Positions 57,185 to 64,000 of a stretch of 64,000 bases of DNA are shown piece by piece. The notes beneath the pieces were generated by a model. The model searched no databases. It was not told the DNA's origin and saw only the letters and a list, made by a program, of their open reading frames with translations. A program made the position numbers and the translations under genes. The stretch comes from Methylocystis iwaonis (lineage in GTDB: Bacteria > Pseudomonadota > Alphaproteobacteria > Rhizobiales > Beijerinckiaceae), in assembly GCF_027925385.1 (NCBI RefSeq), contig NZ_AP027142.1, positions 1,718,001-1,782,000 on the forward strand, written 5' to 3'. Every line of letters starts with the position of its first letter. Position 1 is the stretch's first letter.

Positions 57185-57246
57185 GCGCGCCTGAAGGCGC
57201 GCGGTCCAGGGGGACGCATCTCGGACCGCGCGCCTTCAGGCGCGCA
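57185..57246. repeat. REP-like palindromic repeat, family R1, copy 4 (reversed layout)
   Basis: Here the two half-units are outward facing: GCGCGCCTGAAGGCGCGC plus GGTCC, then GGACC plus GCGCGCCTTCAGGCGCGC. In the other three copies the GGACC ends are on the outside. It lies between hdaA and ppk. Confidence 0.83.
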
Positions 57247-57342
57247 CGCGGCGACGAGCGCAGTCCTTCCCCATGCGGCGCTTTCGCCCTGCCGCCGGCG
57301 GCGCGATTGTGGCATAAGAATAGAAACGATCAGGAAAGCGGC

Positions 57343-59577
57343 ATGACAGCCAATATGCGAGAGACGAGCGAGCGGGCGTCGACGGCCATCGAGGCCGCGA
57401 CGATCGAAGTGATGGACCGGGCCGACGAGATTCTGGTACGCCCGGAAGAACTCGCCCTCTCGCCGCGGCGCTTCATCAATCGCGAGCTGTCCTGGCTGGA
57501 ATTCAACCGGCGCGTTCTGGAAGAAGCCTCCAACAAGAGCCATCCGCTGCTCGAACAGGTGCGCTTCCTGTCCATCTCTGCAAATAATCTCGATGAATTC
57601 TTCATGGTCCGCGTCGCGGGCCTGCGCAGCCAGATACGCTCCGGCCTTACCGCCGTCTCGCAGGACGGGCTGAGCCCTTCCGAGCAGCTCGCCAAGATCA
57701 ACGAGCGCGCGGTGCTGCTGACCAACGAGCAGCTACGCCGCTGGCGCGAGCTGCGGCGCGAGATCGAGGAAGTCGGCATCGTCATCGTCGAGCCCGCCGA
57801 CGTTTCCAAAGCCGACCGTGAATGGCTGGAAGACTATTTCCTCAGCCGCATCTTCCCGGTGCTGACCCCGCTCGCCGTTGATCCGGCGCATCCTTTCCCC
57901 TTCATTCCCAATCTCGGCTTCACTTTGGCGCTGGAGCTGGTGCGGCCAGGCGACCGCAAAACATTGCAGGCGCTGGTGCGTCTGCCGCCGAAGATCGAGC
58001 GATTCGTGCGCCTGCCCAACCAGGGCGGCGCGCGTGCGCGTTTCATGCAGCTCGAAGCGCTGATCGGGATGAACGCGCAGCGGCTCTTCCCCGGCTATCT
58101 GCCGCGCGGGCAGGGGCTCTTCCGCGTCATTCGCGACAGCGACCTCGAAGTCGAGGAAGAAGCGGAGGATCTGGTTCTCTTCTTCGAGACCGCGCTGAAG
58201 CGCCGGCGCAGAGGTTCCGTGATTCGTCTCGAAGTCGCCGCCGACATGCCCGAGTCGCTGCGCGCCCTCGTCGCCGACGAGCTGGACGTGCAGGAGGGCG
58301 AGACCTTCGAGATCGACGGCATGCTGGCGCTGAACGATCTCTCCGAGCTTGTCGCGCTCGACAGGCCGGATCTGAAGTTCAAGCCCTATAATCCGCGCTT
58401 TCCCGAGCGGGTGCGCGACAATGGCGGGGATTGCTTCCTCGCCATCAAGCAGAAAGACCTCGCGGTTCATCATCCGTACGAGTCCTTCGACGTCGTCATC
58501 CAATTTCTGCAGCAGGCGGCGCGCGACCCCAACGTCATCGCCATTAAGCAGACGCTCTACCGCACCTCGAACAACAGCCCGATCGTGCGCGCGCTCGCCG
58601 AGGCGGCGGAGGCCGGCAAATCCGTCACGGCGCTGGTGGAGCTGAAGGCGCGCTTCGACGAGGAAGCCAATATCCGCTGGGCGCGCGATCTGGAGCGCGC
58701 CGGCGCGCAAGTGGTCTTCGGCTTCATCGAGCTGAAGACGCATGGCAAGCTGTCGATGGTGGTGCGGCGCGAGGGCGCCGGGCTCGCGACCTACTGCCAT
58801 ATCGGCACAGGCAATTATCATCCGGTGACGGCGCGCATTTATACGGACATCTCGGTCTTCACCGCCGATCCGGTGATCGGCCGCGACGTCTCGCGCATCT
58901 TCAATTACATCACCGGCTATGCGGAGCCCGCCGGGCTCGAGCGCATGGCGGTCTCGCCCATATCGCTCAAGAAACGTCTGCTCGAACATATCGAGCAAGA
59001 GGTCGAGTTCGTGAAAGCCGGAAAGTCCGGCGCGATCTGGCTGAAATGCAACGCCCTCGTTGATCCCGAGATCATCGACGCGCTCTATATGGCCTCCAAG
59101 GCCGGCGTCTCGATCGATTGCGTGGTGCGCGGCATCTGCTGCCTGCGGCCGGGCGTTCCGGGCCTGTCGGAGAATATCCGCGTGAAATCGATCGTCGGGC
59201 GCTTTCTCGAACATGCGCGCGTCTACGCTTTCGGCGGCGGCCATCCGTTGCCGCACCCGCGCGCGCATGTCTATATCTCTTCGGCCGATCTCATGCCGCG
59301 CAATCTCGATCGCCGCGTCGAGGTTCTTCTGCCCATCACCAATCCGACGGTGCATCAGCAATTGCTCGATCAGATCATGCTCGCCAATCTCATGGACAAT
59401 GAGCAAAGCTACCGCGTGCTCCCCGACGGCTCGTCGCAGCGCATCTGCCCGGGGGAGGGCGAGGAGCACTTCAATGCGCATCAATATTTCATGACGCATC
59501 CGAGTCTCTCGGGCCGCGGCAAATCGCTCAAAGATTGGCGCCCGCGTTCGCTTCTGAAGCGCAAGCAAGATGTTTAA
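57343..59577 (+). CDS. ppk: Polyphosphate kinase (PPK1)
   Basis: Builds polyphosphate from ATP reversibly. 744 residues from the ATG at 57343 (AGGAAAG upstream). Blocks: [34 protein letters not shown], and [13 protein letters not shown] with the catalytic His. The C-terminal phospholipase-D-like domains are complete. ppx follows with an 8-bp overlap. Confidence 0.97.
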   Translation: MTANMRETSERASTAIEAATIEVMDRADEILVRPEELALSPRRFINRELSWLEFNRRVLEEASNKSHPLLEQVRFLSISANNLDEFFMVRVAGLRSQIRSGLTAVSQDGLSPSEQLAKINERAVLLTNEQLRRWRELRREIEEVGIVIVEPADVSKADREWLEDYFLSRIFPVLTPLAVDPAHPFPFIPNLGFTLALELVRPGDRKTLQALVRLPPKIERFVRLPNQGGARARFMQLEALIGMNAQRLFPGYLPRGQGLFRVIRDSDLEVEEEAEDLVLFFETALKRRRRGSVIRLEVAADMPESLRALVADELDVQEGETFEIDGMLALNDLSELVALDRPDLKFKPYNPRFPERVRDNGGDCFLAIKQKDLAVHHPYESFDVVIQFLQQAARDPNVIAIKQTLYRTSNNSPIVRALAEAAEAGKSVTALVELKARFDEEANIRWARDLERAGAQVVFGFIELKTHGKLSMVVRREGAGLATYCHIGTGNYHPVTARIYTDISVFTADPVIGRDVSRIFNYITGYAEPAGLERMAVSPISLKKRLLEHIEQEVEFVKAGKSGAIWLKCNALVDPEIIDALYMASKAGVSIDCVVRGICCLRPGVPGLSENIRVKSIVGRFLEHARVYAFGGGHPLPHPRAHVYISSADLMPRNLDRRVEVLLPITNPTVHQQLLDQIMLANLMDNEQSYRVLPDGSSQRICPGEGEEHFNAHQYFMTHPSLSGRGKSLKDWRPRSLLKRKQDV

Positions 59578-61102
59578 GGGCATTCTTCGGCCGCAGCGCA
59601 TCGCGCAGCCGGCGCCGAGCTCGACCCGGCCTGTCGCGATCGTCGACATCGGCTCCAACTCGGTTCGTCTCGTGTCCTATCAGGGGCTCGCGCGCGCGCC
59701 GACGCCGATCTTCAACGAAAAGGCCATGTGCGGGCTCGGCAAGGGCGTCGTCACCACCGGGCGGCTGCCGGAAGAGGGCGTCGAGAAGGCGTTGAAGGCG
59801 CTGCGCCGCTATCGCGCCCTCTGCGAGACGATGGGCGTGCTGGACATAGAGGTCATCGCCACGGCGGCGGCCCGCGACGCCGAGAACGGCCCGGCCTTCA
59901 TCGCCGCGGCGCGCGACGTGATCGGACGCGAAATCTCGCTGCTGTCGGGCAAGCGCGAGGCCGAGCTGTCGGCGCTCGGCGTCGTGTCTTCGGTGCATGA
60001 GCCGGACGGCGTCGTCGGCGATCTCGGCGGCGGCTCGCTTGAGCTGATCGACGTGACGGGCGACCAACTGGGCAAAGGCGTCACTCTGCCGCTCGGCGGC
60101 CTCGCTCTGATGGACGCTTCCCGCCGCAACCCGCGCGAAGCGACCAGGATCGCCCGCAAGGCGATCGCAGAGGCGAAGCCTCTGGAGCATCTCAAGGGCC
60201 GCGCCTTCTATGCCGTCGGCGGCACCTGGCGCTCGCTCGCCAAACTCCACATGCGCCAGCGAAACTATCCGCTGGGCGTCATGCACAACTACCGCATCCA
60301 GACCAGCGAGGCGTCGGATTTCGCCGCGCTGGTCGAGCATGTGGACAGTACGGCGATCGAGGACATCAACATTGTCTCCGCTGCACGCCGGCCGCTTCTC
60401 GCCTATGGCGCGATCGTGCTCGACGAAATCATTCGCCGCGCCAAGCCGCGCGAGATCGTCATCTCGGCCGCGGGCGTGCGCGAGGGGATGCTGTTCGAGC
60501 GGCTCTCCGAGGCCGAGCGCAAGATCGATCCGCTGATTTCGGCCTCGCGCGAGCTGGAGACGCTGTTCGCGCGCGCGCCGGGCTATGGCGACGAGCTGAT
60601 CTCCTGGACCGACGCGCTGATGGCCTCGAGCGACATAGACGAAACGCCGGAGGAGAAGCGCTTGCGCCACGCCGCCTGCCTTCTCTCCGACATCGCCTGG
60701 CGCGCGCATCCCGAGTATCGCGCGCAGCGCGCCATGAACATCGTCACGCACGGCCCCTTCGTGTCGGTCGATCATCCGGGCCGCGCCTATCTCTCGCTTG
60801 CGATCGTGATGCGTCACGAGGGAACGGAAGCGGGGGAGGGCATCGGCGCCGTGCGCAGCCTGCTGACGACCCGCCTCTTCGTGCGCGCCCGCGTGCTCGG
60901 CGCGGCGATGCGGGCGGCCTATCTGCTGTCGGCATCGATGCCGGGCGTCCTGCCGCGCACGAAGATTCTCATTCGCAAGGATGCGCTCGTTCTGACGCTT
61001 CCGCGCGACTTCGCCGATCTTGCAAGCGACCGCGTGCTCAGCCGGCTGAAAACGCTTGGCCGGCTTGCGGGGGTCGATGCGCAGATCGAGATCGAGGCTT
61101 AG
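59570..61102 (+). CDS. ppx: Exopolyphosphatase / guanosine pentaphosphatase
   Basis: Releases phosphate from polyphosphate ends. 510 residues. ASKHA-type phosphate loops: [17 protein letters not shown] and [16 protein letters not shown]. The C-terminal HD-like helical part is present. The ATG overlaps ppk by eight bases, so synthesis and breakdown of polyphosphate are co-expressed. Confidence 0.95.
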   Translation: MFKGILRPQRIAQPAPSSTRPVAIVDIGSNSVRLVSYQGLARAPTPIFNEKAMCGLGKGVVTTGRLPEEGVEKALKALRRYRALCETMGVLDIEVIATAAARDAENGPAFIAAARDVIGREISLLSGKREAELSALGVVSSVHEPDGVVGDLGGGSLELIDVTGDQLGKGVTLPLGGLALMDASRRNPREATRIARKAIAEAKPLEHLKGRAFYAVGGTWRSLAKLHMRQRNYPLGVMHNYRIQTSEASDFAALVEHVDSTAIEDINIVSAARRPLLAYGAIVLDEIIRRAKPREIVISAAGVREGMLFERLSEAERKIDPLISASRELETLFARAPGYGDELISWTDALMASSDIDETPEEKRLRHAACLLSDIAWRAHPEYRAQRAMNIVTHGPFVSVDHPGRAYLSLAIVMRHEGTEAGEGIGAVRSLLTTRLFVRARVLGAAMRAAYLLSASMPGVLPRTKILIRKDALVLTLPRDFADLASDRVLSRLKTLGRLAGVDAQIEIEA

Positions 61103-61122
61103 CCCGCAAAACCTCGCAGGCG

Positions 61123-61243
61123 GTCTCGTCCTTCGAGACGCGAGCTTCGCTCGCTCCTCAGGATGAGGCCTAAGTGTTTTGCGCGAATGCAGAAGCCCCT
61201 CATGCTGAGGAGGCTGCGCAGCAGCCGTCTCGAAGCACGAGGG
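61123..61243. repeat. Palindromic intergenic repeat, family R6
   Basis: TCTCGTCCTTCGAGACG and CGTCTCGAAGCACGAG at the ends, with CCTCAGGATGAGG and CCTCATGCTGAGG inside. Only copy in this window. Confidence 0.65.
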
Positions 61244-61272
61244 GCGTCAACGCCACCTTGTCATCGGTTCGC

Positions 61273-61377
61273 TGTCATTCCCGACGCTCGCGCAGCGAGC
61301 GATCGGGAATCCAGAGCAGAACCGGCGCTTTTGCGGCTCTGGATTCCCGGTCGGGCTTTCAGCCCGCCGGGAATGAC
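61273..61377. repeat. Dispersed palindromic repeat, family R3, copy 3
   Basis: Nearly identical to the copy at 37698-37801 (same hairpins, same orientation). With R6 it accounts for most of the 430-bp gap between ppx and the alcohol dehydrogenase gene; the remainder (61378-61532) shows no gene that I can support. Confidence 0.85.
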
Positions 61378-61532
61378 ATTCCCCAATGCGAGCTGTTCAA
61401 GTGGAAATCGCGTCAGCATCGCCAAGCGTTGTTCCGCGCATCGCTCTCGGCGGAACCAAGGCTCGCCCCAGCCGTTCCGGAAGCTGCGTACGCCCGTGCG
61501 AGGCTGCGCCGCTGGAATGGGGAGAGCGCCGC

Positions 61533-62708
61533 ATGAGAGCCCTCGTTTGGCACGGCAAGGAAGACATTCGCTGCGACAGCGTCTCCGACCCCGAGATCGA
61601 GGACCCGCGCGACGCGATCGTCAAAGTGACGAGCTGCGCCATATGCGGCTCCGACCTTCACCTCTTCCATAATTTCATCCCGGCGATGCTCCCAGGCGAC
61701 ATCATGGGGCACGAGATGATGGGCGAAGTGGTCGAGGTCGGCTCGGGCATGAACGGCAGCCTCAAGAAAGGCGATCGCATCGTCGTGCCTTTCACCATCA
61801 TTTGCGGCGAATGCGAGCAGTGCAAGCGGGGCAACTATTCGGTCTGCGAGACGACGAACCGCAACAAGCAGCTCGCCGACAAGGTCTACGGCCACGCCAC
61901 GGCGGGCCTGTTCGGCTACACCCATCTGACGGGCGGCTATCCGGGTGGTCAGGCGGAATATGTGCGCGTGCCTTATGCCGACAAAACGCACATCAAGGCG
62001 CCGGAAGGGCTCAGCGACGAGCAGCTTCTTTTCCTGGGAGACATTCTCCCCACCGGCTGGCAGGCCGCCGTTCAATGCGACATCGAGCCGACCGACACGG
62101 TTGCGATCTGGGGCTGCGGGCCGGTTGGGCAGATGGCGAGCCGCAGCGCGATACTACTGGGCGCGAAGCAGGTCGTCGCCATCGACTATCTGCCGGAACG
62201 TCTGGAGATGGCGGAGGCCGGCGGCGCGATCACGATCAATTTCGAGGACGAGAGCGTCATCGAGCGCCTGCAGGAACTCACCGACGGCAAGGGCCCTGAA
62301 AAATGCATCGACGCCGTTGGGCTCGAAAGCCATGTCGGCTGGTCGCAGCCCGACACGCTGGTCGATCGCGCCAAGCAAATGGTTGGGCTCGAAAACGACC
62401 GCCCGCATGTGCTCCGGGAGATGATCTATGTCTGCCGTCCGGCGGGGATAATCTCGATTCCCGGGGTCTATAGCAGTCTGATCGACAAGATTCCGATGGG
62501 CCTCGCGATGAATAAGGGCCTCACCATCCGCACTGGCCAGACCCATGTGAACCGCTGGACCGACGATCTCTTGCGCCGCATCGAGGAAGGCCAGATCGAT
62601 CCGTCCTTCGTCGTCACCCACACCGCCTCGCTCGATGAGGGGCCCGATATGTATAAGCTGTTCCGCAACAAGCAGGACAGTTGCATCAAAGTCGTTTTGA
62701 CGCCTTGA
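61533..62708 (+). CDS. Zinc-dependent alcohol dehydrogenase, formaldehyde-dehydrogenase-like
   Basis: A 391-residue NAD(P)-dependent dehydrogenase. Catalytic zinc site: CAICGSDLHLFH and GHEMMGEVVEVGSG. Structural zinc site: CGECEQCKRGNYSVC. Rossmann motif: AIWGCGPVGQMASRS. The long form with an inserted segment resembles glutathione-independent formaldehyde dehydrogenases; substrate not certain. The ATG at 61533 follows GGGGAGAG; the frame open upstream is not used. Confidence 0.9.
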   Translation: MRALVWHGKEDIRCDSVSDPEIEDPRDAIVKVTSCAICGSDLHLFHNFIPAMLPGDIMGHEMMGEVVEVGSGMNGSLKKGDRIVVPFTIICGECEQCKRGNYSVCETTNRNKQLADKVYGHATAGLFGYTHLTGGYPGGQAEYVRVPYADKTHIKAPEGLSDEQLLFLGDILPTGWQAAVQCDIEPTDTVAIWGCGPVGQMASRSAILLGAKQVVAIDYLPERLEMAEAGGAITINFEDESVIERLQELTDGKGPEKCIDAVGLESHVGWSQPDTLVDRAKQMVGLENDRPHVLREMIYVCRPAGIISIPGVYSSLIDKIPMGLAMNKGLTIRTGQTHVNRWTDDLLRRIEEGQIDPSFVVTHTASLDEGPDMYKLFRNKQDSCIKVVLTP

Positions 62709-62722
62709 GAGGGGAGGCGGTT

Positions 62723-63310
62723 ATGACCTTCGTCGCAAATCTCTCGAACATCGTGCGGTCCAAGGGCGATCCCAGGGTTCTCAGCACCGGTCCGAGTTCG
62801 CTCTCCGGGTCGGACCGGCTTGCGCGCGGGCTCGGCTGGTTCAGCATCGGCCTTGGAGTCGCCGAGCTGTTGGCGCCGCGGATGTTGACGCGGATGATGG
62901 GCGTGCGGGGCAAGGAGACGCTGCTGCGCGCCTACGGCCTGCGCGAGATCGGCGCGGGGATCATGTCCTTGTCCGCTGACAAGGGCGCCGGCCTGCAAAG
63001 CCGGGTCGCGGGAGACGCACTCGACATTGTGACCTTGATGGCGCTCAAGCCGCGTAGCTCGAAGCAAGGCAATCTGGGCCTCGCCATGTCCGCGGTCTTG
63101 GGCGTCACTCTATTGGATATCGTCGGGGCGATGTGGGTGAAGAGCAACGAGAGCCGAAGCCGCGGCGCACAGCGTTCTTACCGCGATCGCAGCGGCTACC
63201 CGCAAGGCATCGCGAAATCCCGGGGCGCCGCGCGTGATTTTCTGAAACCGCCGGAGGCGCGCGCCGCGCCGACCGCCGCAGCGCCTCGTGCGGGCGCTCG
63301 GCCGTGGTGA
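62723..63310 (+). CDS. Small membrane protein, cyclase/dehydrase-associated type
   Basis: A 195-residue protein of unknown function. The ATG at 62723 follows GAGAGGGGAGG. Membrane-like segments include LGWFSIGLGVAELLAPRML and LAMSAVLGVTLLDIVGAMWV; the motif RAYGLREIGAGI is typical of proteins fused or adjacent to SRPBCC cyclase domains. The Arg-rich C-terminus is probably cytoplasmic. It follows the zinc dehydrogenase by 14 bp and is probably in the same operon. Confidence 0.75.
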   Translation: MTFVANLSNIVRSKGDPRVLSTGPSSLSGSDRLARGLGWFSIGLGVAELLAPRMLTRMMGVRGKETLLRAYGLREIGAGIMSLSADKGAGLQSRVAGDALDIVTLMALKPRSSKQGNLGLAMSAVLGVTLLDIVGAMWVKSNESRSRGAQRSYRDRSGYPQGIAKSRGAARDFLKPPEARAAPTAAAPRAGARPW

Positions 63311-63316
63311 GGGCGT

Positions 63317-64000
63317 CTAACCCGCCGGCGTGAAGGCGTCCGACCGTATCGCCTTCATGCTCGCGCCCGCCATGAAGAGATCGCGCTTGAGCCGCTTCAC
63401 GAGGTTCTCGCCGCCGCACAGGAAGAAGGCCGTATGCGCCGCGCGCGGGGCTTCGGCCGCGAGCGCCAGCGTCGCCACATCGCCGCCTGTGTCCAAGGTC
63501 GCGGGGATGTAAGTGAAATCACGGGCGCGCGCGAAGGCCTGGAGCTCGTCCGTCAGATAGAGCCCCTTGCTGTCCCGGGCCCCGTGGTAAAGCCGGATCG
63601 GCCCGCGATGGCCTTGGCGCAGCGCGTCGCGAAGCACGCCATAAAGCGGCGCGAGACCGGTGCCCGCGCCAATGAGCGTCAGCGGCTGATCTGCGGCGAC
63701 GCCCTCGTAAAAGCACGTCCCGCGCGGGCCGGCGATATGGAGCTTGTCGCCCGCGCGAAGGTCGGCGGAGAGACGCCGGCTCATGCGGCCGTTCGGATGC
63801 AGGCGGACATGCATTTCGAGAAAAGGGTCTTCCTCGGGGCAGCTCGCCAGCGAATAATGGCGGCTGAGGCCAGGTTCGGCGATCAGCTCCAGAAATTGCC
63901 CCGGTCGGTAGGCGAAATTTTCGGTCTCGATGCGCAGCCGCACGACGTCCTCGGAGAGCGGCTCGATCGCGCGGATCGTCGCCTCCTGCGGGGCCCCGGC
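63317..64000 (-). CDS. FNR-type flavin oxidoreductase, 5' end outside the window
   Basis: The frame is open to the right edge, so the N-terminus (possibly a 2Fe-2S domain) is missing. The FAD-binding segment is FAYRPGQFLELIA with RHYSLASCP (RxYS), and the NAD(P)-binding segment is LIGAGTGLAPLYGVLRDAL. The near C-terminal block FFLCGGENLVKRLKRDLFMA is typical. It supplies electrons from NAD(P)H to a partner such as an oxygenase. The downstream end is convergent with the gene at 62723-63310. Confidence 0.9.
   Translation of the reverse strand, partial: AGAPQEATIRAIEPLSEDVVRLRIETENFAYRPGQFLELIAEPGLSRHYSLASCPEEDPFLEMHVRLHPNGRMSRRLSADLRAGDKLHIAGPRGTCFYEGVAADQPLTLIGAGTGLAPLYGVLRDALRQGHRGPIRLYHGARDSKGLYLTDELQAFARARDFTYIPATLDTGGDVATLALAAEAPRAAHTAFFLCGGENLVKRLKRDLFMAGASMKAIRSDAFTPAG

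Noticed and set aside
57733..59658. A 641-codon minus-strand frame
   Set aside because: Antisense to ppk; composition like other shadow frames.
11442..61377. CRISPR array
   Set aside because: The recurring sequences are long hairpins scattered singly over tens of kilobases, not short repeats with regular spacers, and no cas gene is seen.

Overview
This is a G+C-rich chromosomal window in which nearly every gene has a recognisable relative in Rhizobiales-type Alphaproteobacteria. Several gene orders are classical for that group: serS-surE-pcm-nlpD, NDUFA12-DUF2155-aat-accC-accB-aroQ, lptG-lptD beside pepA, and pgsA-perM-hdaA-ppk-ppx. Two MxaD-like periplasmic SRPBCC proteins with a YVTN beta-propeller, ornithine-lipid genes (olsB, olsA) and a B12-dependent ribonucleotide reductase fit a methylotroph or methanotroph of the Methylocystis/Methylosinus kind. 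That placement is inference; no methane or methanol dehydrogenase gene is present. No rRNA, tRNA or CRISPR array was found.

Layout. 1-6 kb: the 3' part of serS, two small SH3 proteins, then surE-pcm-nlpD. 6-13 kb: a YkgJ zinc-cluster protein, a GGDEF-EAL protein, zapE with a GNAT, an EF-hand protein, a Nudix hydrolase and a metallophosphoesterase. 13.4-18.9 kb: a giant NdvB-like membrane glycoside phosphorylase without the expected glycosyltransferase domain. 19-22.7 kb: an outer-membrane-type protein, rlpA, a Gly/Trp-rich secreted protein, a stress protein, and a GIY-YIG nuclease between two direct repeats. 22.9-29.4 kb: nrdJ, a secreted hypothetical, olsB and olsA.

29.5-36.3 kb is the accessory region. 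A gene for a GHKL-type ATPase fused to a C-terminal PD-(D/E)xK (Shedu-like) nuclease domain, of lower G+C than its surroundings, is split by a 1369-bp IS3-family element. The element has a 3-bp target duplication (GGC), and removing it restores the ATPase motif DDGVGI in frame. The MxaD-like pair and the propeller gene follow, then an overlapping pair encoding a RusA-like resolvase and a protein with a restriction-endonuclease-like N-terminus and a HEPN-type RNSLAH motif. The split gene and this pair are the best candidates for undescribed defence or conflict systems.

36.4-64 kb is mostly housekeeping: complex I accessory subunit, fatty-acid and shikimate genes, DsbA, LPS export, pepA, holC, a putrescine-type ABC transporter without its binding protein, pgsA, perM, hdaA, polyphosphate metabolism, a zinc alcohol dehydrogenase and part of a flavin reductase.

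A striking layer over all this is at least six families of dispersed palindromic intergenic repeats, some placed where they change a gene's start, ribosome-binding site or operon spacing.
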